Positions 31,885 through 43,470 are shown, counted from the stretch's first letter. The stretch is 64,000 nt of DNA from Candidatus Tyloplasma litorale (GCA_027943885.1 AP027078.1:496001-560000), one strand, 5' to 3'. Program-made: numbers and translations. Notes: a model not told the origin generated them from the letters alone.

Positions 31885-32283
31885 ATGATAAATTGAATAA
31901 ATAAATTATCAGTTGATATAAGTAATCGTGAATATGCATTAATTTATAATGGTAAAAAAATTAATTTTAATACAAAAAGAATTAAAAATATAAAAGATTA
32001 CTATAATTTTTTAATAAGAGATCCTAGAAACAATCAAGACTATTCATTTTTTTTATTCAATGAATATAATATTGCAACATTTGGATTATCACAAAAAATA
32101 GATGTTGTTTTTGTAAATTGAAATGGAAGCATAATAAATTTAGAAGAGAATTTTGAAACTAATAAAATTTCTAAAAAATATACAAATACAAAATTTATTT
32201 ATTTATTTCCAAGTGGAACAATTAAGAAAAAGAATTTTGAATTAAAAGGAGTTTTAAAACATGAATTCAGTAGAAAAAAATAG
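31885..32283 (+). CDS. Small conserved-looking protein, possibly DUF192-like
   Basis: 132 residues with TGA as Trp. The segment QKIDVVFVNWNGSIINLEEN followed 30 residues later by FIYLFPSGTIKK has the pattern of DUF192 proteins (F-x-x-x-DVVFVD-x-x-G ... LELPAG), but DUF192 proteins are usually exported and this one has no signal peptide. Function unknown. It has a GGAAATG context at the start (AGGG just before the ATG) and lies between the divergent yebC promoter region and the convergent MATE gene, 5 nt from the latter's stop. Confidence 0.6.
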
Positions 32284-32288
32284 AAATA

Positions 32289-33785
32289 TTAATTAGATAT
32301 TTGTGTTTTTTTAAACTCTTTTTTTTCTGTTGTAATGACAAATGTAAAAATACAAAGTACTATTATTATAGAAATTATTGAACTTGTTGGTGAGAAAAAT
32401 AGGAATTTTCATTCATTTCCCTCTGAATTAATAAATCCAAAATGAAAACATATTATTGAAATTGTATAGCCAAGAATTATCATAAGACCTTGTAACAGTG
32501 CAAAATTTTGTTTTTTTGTTGAAATATAATATGAAGTTGCAAGAAACATTATTTGTGTAAATAAAGAAATGGTAACTATGGTTTCATAAATTATTATGAT
32601 TTCCTTATTTGCTGTTATATTAAATAATCACATTATTTGACTTGGAATTGATAATAAAATTATTCATTGAGGTAATGCTAATAAAACCATATAAGTAAAC
32701 ATCACTAATATACCCTTATGTAATCTTTTTTCATTGCCTGCTCCATAGTTATATGCAAAAAATGCACCACCAGCTTGCATAATTGCTAAAGAAGGCAACC
32801 TAATAAGGGAAAGAGGTCTTGAAATACCTGTAAAAACAGATAATCAAGATTGGTGATCAATAGATGGAAGTTTACCAATCATAATGGTTGTTAATAAAAC
32901 AATATAAGTTCTCCCTATTTGAAGCACAAAAGGAACAACACCAATAGTAATCATTGTCATAAAGATTTTTTTATTAAATCCTCTTTTATATGAAAGGAAT
33001 TCAAAATTAGTCTCTTCCTTTTTATTTAAATATATTAAATATCCATAGGTAATTAAATAATTAATAATCATACCAATAAGAGTTGCTAAGGCAGCACCTA
33101 CAACATCCATGCCTGCACCTCAATCACTCATAAAGATAATGTCAAGTGCAATATTTAAAGGTATAGAAAATATTGGAATAAATGAAGCACTTTTAACATG
33201 ACCTTCACTTCTTATTTGTCTAGATTTTAATCCTTGAAATGAAGAAACAAAAAATGCCAATCCATAAACAATAGAAGTTTGATATGCATCATCTAAAATT
33301 TCGTTTCTCACATCACCTTGAATTTGATTGTTAATGATAAGTTCAGATAACATTCTACTGAAACAAACAATTAATAATAATGAAAAAATAGAAGTAAAAA
33401 TATTAAATATATGTGCTGTAGAAACACATTCCTTTGCTTCTTCATAATTTTTTGCACCTAATTTTTGTGAAAAAACCATACCAAAACCTGCAGAGGTTAA
33501 AGATATCATAGACATTACAATTAACATTCAAGGCATAATTAATGAAATAATATATGAACCAGGAATTATTATTCCATCACTTCCCTCTATTTCAAAAGTC
33601 ACCAATCTTGAAGCTATTATTGAATCCAAAATTTGGTAAGCAGCCATAATAAACATTAAGCAAACAACTGGGTAAGTTACTTTAAAAATTGATTTTCATA
33701 AATTACTTTCAGCATAAATTAAAGTTTTTCTATTTGCATTATCATTTTTTAAATTTATATTTTCTTTTTTTTGTATTTCGCTCAT
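32289..33785 (-). CDS. MATE-family efflux transporter
   Basis: 498 residues with TGA as Trp, with 12 hydrophobic helices. Family features include two halves, each starting with a helix followed by a G-x-x-x-Q/S-x-x-G-A pattern (SAGFGMVFSQKLGAKNYEEA in the first half), and VGAALATLIG in the second. It would export drugs or metabolites using Na+ or H+. The C-terminus is a short basic tail. It ends 5 nt from the + strand gene. No dedicated regulator is adjacent. Confidence 0.9.
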
Positions 33786-33820
33786 AATTAATTCTTTTAA
33801 TTATACTCTTTTAAAAAGAA

Positions 33821-33849
33821 AAAAATGATAATTATAAATTATCATTTTT
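33821..33849 (-). terminator. Intrinsic terminator of the superoxide dismutase gene
   Basis: Thirteen-bp perfect arms (AAAAATGATAATT / AATTATCATTTTT) with a 3-nt loop and T-rich flank, 8 nt after the stop. Confidence 0.9.
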
Positions 33850-33857
33850 CCTTAAAA

Positions 33858-34445
33858 TTATTTTACAATTGTTAAGTTAAAAATATTTTCAATATATGTT
33901 TTACGATCTGATTTATATTTTAAATAATAGGCATGTTCTCAAACATCAATTCCCATTATTATTTCTTGAAATCCATTCATAAATGGATTTTCTTGATTAG
34001 GTGTAGTAATTATTTTTATTTGTTCTTCTTCAATAACTGCTCAAACTCAACCTGAACCAAATATTGAAAGTCCTTTTTCAATCATTTTCTTTTTGAAATC
34101 TTCTTTTGAACCAAATTGTTTCACTATTTTTTTTAAATATTCTTTTTCAATTTTTGTTAAATCACGATCAACAACAAATTGATTTCAATAGATATTATGA
34201 TTAATTAGCCCACCACCAGCTGTTTTAGTAACATTAATTAATTCACTTGGAATTTCACTAAAATTTTTCATTACTTCTTCAATTGTTTCATAATTTTTTT
34301 CAATAACAGTGTTTTGTATTGCTGCATTAAATTTAGATTCATATCCAAAATGATGTTTTTCATAATGTGTTTTCACTGTTTCTTCATCAATATATGGTTC
34401 TAATGAATTGTATAAATATGGTAATTCTACTTTTTTAAATTTCAT
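33858..34445 (-). CDS. sodA: Superoxide dismutase (Mn/Fe type)
   Basis: 195 residues with TGA as Trp. It dismutates superoxide in the cytosol. All four metal ligands are present: His in THYEKHHFGY, His in GGGLINHNIYW, and Asp plus His in IDVWEHAYYLKY; the GSGWVWAV motif is also there. Mn and Fe types cannot be separated by eye. I chose the second ATG (34443-34445) because AGAGG stands 6 nt in front of it; the longer start adds two residues. It is a single-gene unit between two terminators. SOD is rare in Mollicutes. Confidence 0.93.
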
Positions 34446-34479
34446 TTTCATCCTCTACTAATATTATACATTTTATCAA

Positions 34480-34510
34480 AAAATAAAAGAATAGATAAAA
34501 TCTATTCTTC
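34480..34510 (-). terminator. Intrinsic terminator of pgi
   Basis: GAATAGAT / ATCTATTC arms plus flanking A/T pairs; the stem overlaps the pgi stop codon and is followed by a T-rich stretch on the minus strand. Confidence 0.8.
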
Positions 34511-35782
34511 TTTTAAATTTTGAAACATATTTTTTTTGTATAACTCCACACCTGGTTGATTAAATGGATTAACGCCATTTAAATAAGCTGACATTGTAAC
34601 CACAATAAAAAAGAAGTATCATAAATAACCTAAAGTTTCCTCTGATCTATCTTGAAGTTTAATAATGATATTTGGAGTTCCACCTTGTTCATGATGAGCT
34701 TTTAATACTCCATCAAAAGCCTTTTTATTTATTTCATGAAATGATTTACCAACTAGATAATTTAATCCATCAAGATTAGAATCATCTTTTTCAACTATGA
34801 TAGGATTTTCATCTTTATTAATTCAAATAGTTGTTTCAAAAAAGTTTTTAAATCCTTCTTGAATTATTTGTCCTAAAGAATGTAAATCTCTTGAATATGT
34901 AACAGAATTTGGCATTATTCCTTTACCATTTTTACCTTCAGATTCCCCAAAAAGTTGTTTTAATCATTCTGAAGTCATTTCTAAATCAAAATCATATGTA
35001 GTGAATATTTCTGCTACTTTTGAATATTTATTATTTAATAAATATCTTATTTGAGCATATTCATAGGCTGTGTTATCTTCCAATTTTGAAAAATCATGCA
35101 TAGCTTTTTCAGCGCCTTTTAAAACTTTTTTAATATCAATATCTGCAAAAAGCATTGGAAATAATCCAACTGGTGTTATTCCTGAAAATCTTCCACCAAT
35201 TCCATCTGGAACAACATATGTTGAATAACCTTTTGAATTAGACAATGTTTTTAAAGCCCCTTTATTACCATCAGTAATAGCAACAATGTAATCTTTTGCT
35301 TTAATACCTTCTTTTTTTTCTAATAATTTTTTAAAATATCTAAAAGATAAAGCAGGTTCTAAGGTAGTTCCTGATTTAGAAATTACACAAATACCTCATT
35401 TTTTATTTTGTAATTTTTGTTCAATTTGAACAATATGTGAAGAAGACATATTAATTCCAGCAAAAATTATTTCATCTTGCTTATTCATTTTTCCTTTAAT
35501 AAAATCTATTGCTGATTGAGCACCTAAAAAAGATCCTCCAATACCAATAACTAAAAGAGTTTCAATACCCTCTTTTTTCATTCAAGAAACTTTCCCAATC
35601 ATTTCTTGAACTTCTTTTTTATCATATTCCTTTGGTCAATTAAGTCAATCCATAAATTCATTGCCTTCACCAGTTCTATTTCTAATAGAATTATGAATAT
35701 CACTAATTCTATTTTTCAATACATCTTTTTCTTCATTAGTTATATTACTATAACTAAAATCTATATCTAAAATTTTATTCAT
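34502..35782 (-). CDS. pgi: Glucose-6-phosphate isomerase (internal start within the SufU frame)
   Basis: 426 residues from the ATG at 35780-35782, the normal length for Mollicutes PGI. It interconverts glucose-6-P and fructose-6-P after PTS uptake. Motifs: [68 protein letters not shown], a near-perfect ribosome-binding site, lies 10 nt before this ATG, inside the SufU coding region, so independent translation is likely. The same frame is open upstream into SufU. Confidence 0.9.
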
Positions 35783-36196
35783 TTTATTTTTTATCACCTT
35801 TCGAATTGTTTCTATTGGAATAGTTGCACATTTCACTCTTGATTTATGAGAATGTACAATTTTAAAAATATCTAAAATTTCATATCCTGTGGTAGAGATT
35901 TTAGAATTTAAAAATCCTTCATATACATTAATTATATTATTAATTTCATTTATTTCTTTACCTTCAATTAATTTTAACAAAATATCAACAGAAGATATTG
36001 AAATAGCACATCCCCCACCTTCAAATCTTGCTTTTGAAACAATATTATTTTCAATTTTAATATATATTTGAAAAAGATCATCACAATAATTATTTGAAGC
36101 TAATAATGATTTCTCTAATTCTTCCTTAGTTAATCCTTTTTGTTTTGGTTTACTTGCAGATTTCTGAAGGAGATCTCTTATTGAAAAGGGCTTCAA
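34502..36196 (-). CDS. SufU Fe-S scaffold read in frame into glucose-6-phosphate isomerase
   Basis: One open frame of 564 residues with no stop between two genes. Residues 1-138 are SufU: the three zinc/Fe-S cysteines are present in NNYCDD, GGGCAIS and RVKCATI. Normal SufU ends just after that point; here it continues through [13 protein letters not shown] into a complete phosphoglucose isomerase. The start is TTG at 36194-36196, 4 nt after a perfect GGAGGTGAT; the ATG at 36211 lies inside that ribosome-binding site. It overlaps the sufS end by 47 nt. Either a true fusion is made, or the internal pgi start is also used, or both. Confidence 0.75.
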
Positions 36197-37394
36197 GAAA
36201 ATCACCTCCATTTTTTAATGATTCATATAGTTTATCAATATCTTCTTTATTATTATAAATATGAAAAGAAGCACGAATTGCTTTATAAGGTTGATAATCA
36301 CCATAAGTTATTTTGACACATGAAGATCCTGTTCTTAATAAAATATTATCTTTTGATAAATGATATCCAACATCTTCTCCAGAAACACCTTTAATTTCAA
36401 AAAATAAATTTGAAGATTTAACATTTTTATTAATAATATTAACTTTCTTTAAGGAACCTATTTTTTTCTCAGCATATGCCTTTAAAGAATTATTATATTC
36501 TTCAATTTGTTCCATTCCAAATGATTCAATATATTCAATTGCATATTTAAATGCATATGCACCTGGTAAATCTATTGTGCCAGCTAAAAATTTAAATTTA
36601 TTAGTTTTATATATAACTTCATCTTCTGAATAATTTTGATCTGTGCCGCCACCATATTGAAATGGTTCTTCAATAGATTGTAAATTTTTAATATATGCAA
36701 AACCAATACCAAAAGAACCAAAGCATTTATGTGCGCCAAAGACATAATAGTCAACATCTGCTTCTTGAACATTAATTGGAATATGACCAATAGCTTGTGC
36801 TCCATCAACAAATAATTTAACTTTATTACCAATTATTTCTCTTATTTTTTTTAAATCATTTTTTGTTCCGACTGTATTAAAAACATGAGCAACAGCAATT
36901 ATTTTTGTTTTATCTGTAATTAGTTCTTTTAAATTTAAATAATCTATTTCCCAATTTTTTAAGTTATATCATTTAAAAACTATTTTTTTATTTAGCTCTT
37001 TAGCTATTTTCTTTCAAGTTAAAATATTTGCTGAATGCTCCATTTTACCTAAAATTATTTCATCACCATCATTTAAACTATTTATTAATTTAAAGGCTAT
37101 TCTATTTATTGAATAAGTTGTTCCATAAGTTAAGATAACATCTTCAATTGGTGCATTTATATGATTAGAAACAACATTAAATGTTTCACTAAGAATTTCT
37201 AAATTGTCCTTGGTATTCATTGAAGTTGTTCTAAAAACTAGTGATTCATTTTTTGAATACATTTCTAACATTTTATTAATAACAATACCTAATTTTAAGG
37301 AAGAGGAAGAGGAATTTAAAAAAATTGTCTCTTTATTATTTTGTAAAAAAGGGAAATCCTTTTTAATGGAAGCATCTATTTTTCTTTTATTCAC
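36150..37394 (-). CDS. sufS: Cysteine desulfurase SufS
   Basis: 414 residues with TGA as Trp. It takes sulfur from cysteine for Fe-S clusters (and tRNA thiolation), passing it to SufU. The PLP lysine lies in GAHKCFGSFGIG (about residue 220), the active-site cysteine in RTGSSCVK (about 359), and VDGAQAIGH binds the cofactor. No SufB, C or D is present in the window, as expected for the reduced Mollicutes pathway. It overlaps the HIT gene by 8 nt at its start and the SufU gene by 47 nt at its end, so HIT-sufS-sufU-pgi form one operon. Confidence 0.93.
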
Positions 37395-37764
37395 CTAAAA
37401 TCTCCTTTAAAGTTTCTACATTATTTATTTTTTCTTGTTCAATTTCATAATAAGGAATAAGATGTAAATGTGTATGAAAAACAACTTGTCCAGCAGATTT
37501 GCCATTATTTATAATCATTTTTATTCCTGTGGCATTTAATTTTTGTATTAAAATTTGTGCAATTTTACTACCTATTTTTAAGATATTTTCTTTAACAAAA
37601 TCAGAATCTTCAATAATATTTAATGATTTTTTCTTTGGGACAACCAATGTATGTCCCTTTTGTTTTGGGAATTTATCTAGAAAGGCAACAAAATTTTCAT
37701 CTTCATATATCTTTAGAGAAGGCAATTTTCCTTCAATAATCAATTCAAATATACTTTTATCCAT
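37387..37764 (-). CDS. hinT: HIT-family nucleotide-binding protein (HinT)
   Basis: 125 residues. The histidine triad is FHTHLHLIP, and FPKQKGHTLVVPKK is the standard upstream motif. HinT hydrolyses adenosine phosphoramidates and aminoacyl-AMP. In Mycoplasma hominis HinT binds the membrane proteins P60 and P80, and homologues of that arrangement lie just upstream here (37825-42649), beyond a terminator. It has its own TATAAT 9 nt before the ATG and is the first gene of the sufS-sufU-pgi operon. Confidence 0.95.
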   Translation of the reverse strand: MDKSIFELIIEGKLPSLKIYEDENFVAFLDKFPKQKGHTLVVPKKKSLNIIEDSDFVKENILKIGSKIAQILIQKLNATGIKMIINNGKSAGQVVFHTHLHLIPYYEIEQEKINNVETLKEILGE

Positions 37765-37773
37765 AATATGTAT

Positions 37774-37779
37774 ATTATA
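37774..37779 (-). promoter_or_regulatory. -10 box (TATAAT) of the hinT-suf-pgi operon
   Basis: TATAAT ends 9 nt before the hinT ATG; it lies just after the terminator of the upstream operon. Confidence 0.5.
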
Positions 37780-37783
37780 AAAT

Positions 37784-37814
37784 AAAAAACACTCCTTATA
37801 TTAAAGGAATGTTT
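37784..37814 (-). terminator. Intrinsic terminator of the P80-P60 operon
   Basis: AAACATTCCTT and AAGGAGTGTTT arms (one G-T pair) around 6 nt, then six T on the minus strand. Confidence 0.92.
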
Positions 37815-37824
37815 AAAATTGAAT

Positions 37825-38742
37825 TTAAAGTTCTACTTTATCAATAATTTCATCAAGTCAATCACTATAAACTTCATCATATTGAGCAATAGAATCTTCA
37901 TCATTTGAACTTGGAGTTGTTCAAGAATCAATCACAACTTCTAATTTATTACCTTCAAAAATCATTGTTGTTCCTGATTGAACATTTCAATCATCTGAAC
38001 TAGAAGAATCTTCTGTTGTTTCTGAGCCTGTTGTTAATTTAATATGCCTTGTATCCTCTTCAAAATTATCAGTAACAACTTCTAAATTGAAATTGTCGGC
38101 TGTTTGATCTTCGACTGTTGTGTTTTCTCCACCTTCTTCAAGTTTAGTACCAGCATCTAAGTTATCAATATATCAAGTTTCAACAAAAGAAGAATTATTT
38201 GCTCCACCTAAATATTCAAAATCATCATAAAAAACATATTCATCTTCAATTGTTGATTTAGTTGTAAATAATTCAGTTGTTAAATTATTATTATTTGGAA
38301 TTTGAATTCCATATCAAATTCAATTTTCATGTTCACTTTCCTTACTATATTCTTCCATAACTGCACCTAAAGGACCAGCACCATCTGTCCCTTCATCATA
38401 ATTAACATTATCTTTTAATAAATAATTTGCAGTAGAATCATCTTCTTCATAGAAAAATAAACCAATTCTTTCATCATCATTTTCATCATTTAATATTTCT
38501 TCTCTAACATCATTGATATCAGCATTCATTTCAACATTTGGAATTGAATATCCTGTTGGTTGAACTGAACGAACAATAAAGTAAATTGAAGTTCCAATTA
38601 TAATAAACAAAATTAAAAAAGCAACAAGCATTAGTGATATTTTTTTTCACTTACGTTTAACAATTCTTTCATCAATATCTCTAATTGTTGTTTGTTCACC
38701 TTCTGGTTTAGTTTGTAGATTATTTTTTTTATTTTTACCCAT
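37825..38742 (-). CDS. Single-pass surface protein, third gene of the P80-P60 operon
   Basis: 305 residues with TGA as Trp. The basic N-terminus (IVKRKWKK) is followed by one hydrophobic helix (LMLVAFLILFIIIGTSIYFIV, about 37-57) and a strongly acidic, Ser/Thr/Asp/Glu-rich outer domain of about 245 residues with few cysteines or motifs. The topology (short Lys-rich inside, long acidic outside) matches its two upstream neighbours. No catalytic signature is visible. It follows the P60-like gene by 13 nt with GAGG as ribosome-binding site. Confidence 0.65.
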
Positions 38743-38755
38743 AATTCTACCTCTT

Positions 38756-40393
38756 TTATTCATTATCATTGATTATTCAAGAAGGTAAAAATTGCAATAA
38801 TTCATCCTCTCATGTTCCAGAAAGCTCAATATAGAAACCTTTTTCTTTTCAATAATTTAAAGTTTTAGCTTCTAAATCTGTATCTTGTGCTATTAATGCT
38901 TCTGAAACATAAATCTCACCAAATATAGGTTGATTTGGAAATCACTCATCAAATATATATGTAAGATCTGAATCATTCATTTCTTCATCACTTAAAACAG
39001 GAGTATATTGATTATTATCTTTATCTTTATGAGCAAATAATGAGTAATATTCATCATTTAAGTTTCATAAATTAGTATTTGAAGATTCTGAAGTTTCCAT
39101 AAACATATAAGGATATAACTGATTATATGCATAAACTGTTTTTTGTCCTGGATCAGCAGCTGGATTAGGATCAGTAATATCTGAAGAAGTATTATAAATT
39201 AATCCACCTTTACCATCAGCGCCATTACTTGTATCAGCAATATATACATTAGCATTTGACATAATTGATTCATGAGTATAAACACTATTTTCAGTAATTG
39301 CTTCTCCTAAGTCAATCTCTTCTTCAGAATCTAAAAATTTTCATGTATTTGTTGCATCTGTTCAATCTGAAGAAATTCCTTCACCAGCAGAAGTACCAAA
39401 AACTATACCTTGAAATCCTCTGAATGTAGATGAAACATCTGATTGATCAAAAGTATTATCATATATAGTATCATCAATTAATGCAGATGTTTTAATTTGA
39501 CTTCCCATCAAGTCTTCCATCATTTGATTTCATTCTGAAGCTTGAACATTATTAGTTTTTGAATCTAGTGATTCTAAAGTTTGTTGTTGAGAAAGATAGT
39601 TATTTTGCAATATCTCTGAATCTAAAGTCATTGAAGCAACTATTGAAGGTCTTTCGTAAGCTAGTTCTTTTGTAAGATTATAATCATAAGCTTTTTGACT
39701 AGCACTTTGTCAAAGATAAGAATAAATCATCATATCTGATAAAACTTCATTTTGATAAGTAGAATCTTGTTTTAAAGTATCAAATATAATTGTTCTAGAA
39801 ATTTCATATTCAGATTTAGTTGCTAATTCAAGACCGGTAATTGTAATTCAATTTTCATCTGCACTTTCAGCATCTTCTTGAAGTTTTGTAAGAGCATAAA
39901 TTACTTTAAATGGATCATTAGAAGTAGTTGCTAAATTCAATAAATATTGAGCAACAGAAGAAGTTTGAGTATCATTTATAAATTTCATAACAAAAAAATC
40001 TTTAGTTAATTCTTGATTATTTGTTTCTTCTGAACTTAAAATATAAGGAACATTTCATTCTTGATTTGTTTTAAAAATATAATTGTATTCATCACTAGAA
40101 TCATTAATAGAATTTATATCTGTACTTCCAAATAAAGCTAATGAATAGAATGCATTTTCTAACAATAGAGCTCTTTCTTCATCACTTAGATCTTCATCAC
40201 TTCCCAAATCAATTTCTGAAGCATTATAAATTTGACCATTTAAATAAATTTGAATATAATCATAAGTAGGAGGATTAATAATACCAATTATTGCTCCAAT
40301 TCCCATAGAAACAATTAAAACTAAAATAACAAAAAATATTCAACTTTTTAATCAAAATTTATTTTTTTTATTATTCATTTTTTTAGTTTTCAT
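38756..40393 (-). CDS. P60-like single-pass surface protein
   Basis: 545 residues with TGA as Trp. The N-terminal basic tail (KTKKMNNKKNK) leads into one helix (SWIFFVILVLIVSMGIGAIIG), followed by a long extracellular domain rich in Ser, Asp and Glu. Unlike M. hominis P60, no lipobox cysteine is visible, so the anchor would be the helix itself. The P60 assignment rests on position (P80 - P60 - HinT order), size and topology, not on a confirmed alignment. The ATG touches the stop of the P80-like gene, with GAGAGG as ribosome-binding site. Confidence 0.6.
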
Positions 40394-42649
40394 CTAAAAT
40401 TCCTCTCTTAAATTGATTATTACTTTATTAATATTATTCAGTTCTTCTCAAGGTCATTGTCAATTTAAAATTAATTGATTAATAGGATTAGATTCTAAAT
40501 AAGTCATATATTGAGCTCCAATTTCATCATTAAATTTATTTAAATCTCATGTTTTAAAATTACTTTCATAAAATTCAGAAGTTTCAATATATTTATCAGA
40601 AATTTTTTGATTTTGATTAATTCAAATATTAGATACTATAGCATCAATTAAATATTTAGATTCTGGTTCATAATGTGAATCCAATTCACCATCATCATTT
40701 GTATCTTCAACATTTCTATATTCTAAATTTAACCCAATTTTTGGATAGTTATTTTCATCAAATCCAGAATAAGTAAATCAACCACTATCATCAACAGGAT
40801 CACTTAAATAATCAATAATAATAATGTAATTAAAAGCATTTTCAAATCAACTATTGAATGACTCAATAAAACCAACATCAATTGAATTAGGATTTTTATT
40901 TATATTATTTAATTGTTCTTCAACTATTTCTTTTCCTTCAAATTGAATTCCAATATTATGTAAACCATTTGTTGAAACAAATGAAACAGTTTGATTATCA
41001 ATTAAGCCAATTGTTGAAAAATTTCTATATTTTGTTGCTTCATTTCCATCATCCAATAAACCATTTTCAATTAGATCTTTTGATAATGCAGTTTCAAATG
41101 CAGTAACTTGTATTGAATTCATATTTGATATTTCTTCTGATGTTATATCATTTGCACCTTCATAATCACCTTCATAATCATCTAAACCTAAATTAGAAGA
41201 TGCAGCAAATGCAGTATCAATCATTGTATCTAGAGTTGTAGTTGCAACAGTATATTCACCTGCTAAGGCCATTTCAATTGCTGTATCTGCTTCTAAACCT
41301 AATGATTCACTTTCAAATGAAATATCATAAGTTGATTGAATATTTCCATAATTAGTTGCTGTTGGAGTATAACCATTACTTATTAAATCATAAAATGCCT
41401 TAGCAGAAGCGATATTATCATTAGTCATTGAAATATTACTTCCTGTAATATCTACTTCTGAATTTGAACTTCCTGCAACAGGTGTGAATGGTAAAAGAGT
41501 ATTATTAAATATTAATGGTCTATAAGTTAATAAATAAAGAGTTGTAAGATCTTGGGGTGTGAATGTTGTTACAAATGGATCATCTGAATCATCATTTTCA
41601 ACAGCACTATAATATATAGGCGATTGATTTTCAATAATTGTCTTTCTACCTCTTGACTCATTGGTTTCAGAAGAATAAATAGCAGAATCATTATCTGAAC
41701 TAACTGGAATAACTTGTGTTAAAGAGTTTTGAGAAGTATAAGTTGATTTAACTTTTGATTCAATAGAATCAGAAATTAGGGAATCCTTATATTCTTCTTC
41801 ACCATTTTCAGAAGCAATATGAAATCCCATTTCTTGTAAAGTATTATCTCATTCATCTTCATAAGAATCACCATATTGTTCTTGTAATGAATCTTTTTTA
41901 TTTTTTATTTGATCATCAGCATTATCTTCAGCTTCTTCAATATCATCATCATATTGAGTTTGAGTAATTCAACCTTCATTAACCATTTCTTCATAATGAT
42001 AAATGATTGCTTCATCTTTTAATCTAGATAATTCATTCATAGCATCAGAATAATTAGTGTCTTCATTATCAGGATTACCATTTCCTATAATAGTTGATTC
42101 ACCTTTATAACTAGCAAAATAACCTGTTGCTGCCATACCTGAAGGTATTGCTAATCCAATTAAAACAGCAGCAGAAACAAAAAAACTTAAAGTTTTACCT
42201 CTTCAATCACTTGTTCAACTTGTTTTTTTATTATCTATTGAAATTCTTTCATAAAATGAATTTCCTCCAGAACTCAATTCATTTTTATTATCTTTATTTT
42301 TATTATTTTTAATATCTTCCTTTTGAATTTCTTTATTTTTATTATTTAATTTTTGAGTTTTTTGATTGATATTTTCTTTTACTTTTTTATCTTCAATGTT
42401 TTTATTTTCTTTTTTATCTTCTAATATTAATATTGATGATTCTTCTTTAGCATTGTTTCTTTCAAAATCATTATCTTTTTTTTCATTAGTATTTTGAATT
42501 TTTCTTTTATCAAAATTGTTTTTTTCATCCACAGAAATAGAATTGTCAAAATTCAATTCCTTAGTAGTTCTTTCTTTTTTATTTTCTTTAGAATCGTTAT
42601 CTAATTCAATATCTATTCCAAATAAATCTTTTTTATTTTCTTCAGACAT
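40394..42649 (-). CDS. P80-like single-pass surface protein
   Basis: 751 residues with TGA as Trp. The first 150 residues are a charged, disordered cytoplasmic region (Lys/Glu/Asn/Asp-rich, with KNKNKDNKNE-type runs). One membrane helix follows (LSFFVSAAVLIGLAIPSGMAA, about 165-185), then a 560-residue acidic outer domain beginning with a coiled-coil-like segment (NELSRLKDEAIIYHYEEMV). Size, topology and its place ahead of the P60-like gene and HinT match P80 of the M. hominis HinT membrane complex. I start it at ATG 42649 because a TATAAT occupies 42662-42667. Confidence 0.6.
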
Positions 42650-42661
42650 AATAACACCATA

Positions 42662-42667
42662 ATTATA
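42662..42667 (-). promoter_or_regulatory. -10 box (TATAAT) of the P80-P60 operon
   Basis: TATAAT 12 nt before the ATG at 42649. A longer in-frame start (42670) would put the promoter inside the gene. Confidence 0.45.
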
Positions 42668-42707
42668 CATTATTTTAAATTAATAAAATTATTATAGATT
42701 TAGAATA

Positions 42708-43439
42708 TTAATCATTTTTTATGTTTAAAATTGTTTCAATAGTTTCTTCTATTTTAATTGAATTTTCTTTTGATTCATTTTCAAAATTTTTAATAATTTT
42801 TTTCTTAACAACCCTACTTAAAGATATATAGATAAGAATATTATCAAAATACCTAAAAAAGATATCTGGTTCATTTTCTATTTTTAATTGAATATAATAT
42901 GATTTTAATTTGATGCTTCTAATTTTTTTATAATTTATTATTTTTTGAATTTTCTTGTCAAAATGATCATATAAAACTATTTCTTTTTTAGTCATATATA
43001 TTTCACCAATGTATTTTTTTTCCAAAAAAGTAATTCCTTTTTCATAAGTCCTAATATTTTTATAAAAAAAGAATGCATCTTTTTGCAGATTATTTGTAAG
43101 AAGTTCTTTTTTGTAAGGAACTTCTATTGTTTTCATTGCTCTATGCTTTGTAAAATCACGAGGTTCAATATCATATAATTTATTTTCTTGATGATAACTT
43201 AAATTTATTGATAATCTTTTTTGTAATTTTCTTGCCTTTTTTAGAAAACCCAAATTATTTTCAATATTTTCATTAAATCATCTCATAAAAACAGAAGCTT
43301 TATAATATTCCAAATAATCATTTGGATACATTTTGCTTAAGAAATTTATTTTTTCAATACTAATTTCTTCAATATTTTTATAATTTAAAATTTTTTGGGC
43401 AGCTAAATACATTAGCAAATAATCTCTTTTTAAAATCAT
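42708..43439 (-). CDS. Protein with PH/GRAM-like segment, unknown
   Basis: 243 residues with TGA as Trp. The N-terminal 70 residues are helical (DYLLMYLAAQKILNYKNIEEI). The middle (about 110-190) has alternating strands typical of a PH/GRAM-type fold: KKYIGEIYMTKKEIVLYDHF, KIINYKKIRSIKLKSYYIQL, DIFFRYFDNILIYISL. Such domains often bind membranes or partner proteins. No enzymatic motif is present. It stands alone between the rpoC terminator and the P80-like gene, with TATAAT 12 nt before the ATG. Confidence 0.6.
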
Positions 43440-43470
43440 AATCTTATTTTAATTATACAAATATATAAAT

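Noticed and set aside
36584-36832. Separate 82-residue gene within sufS
   Set aside because: It is another frame of the sufS coding region; the SufS PLP lysine motif lies there in the main frame.
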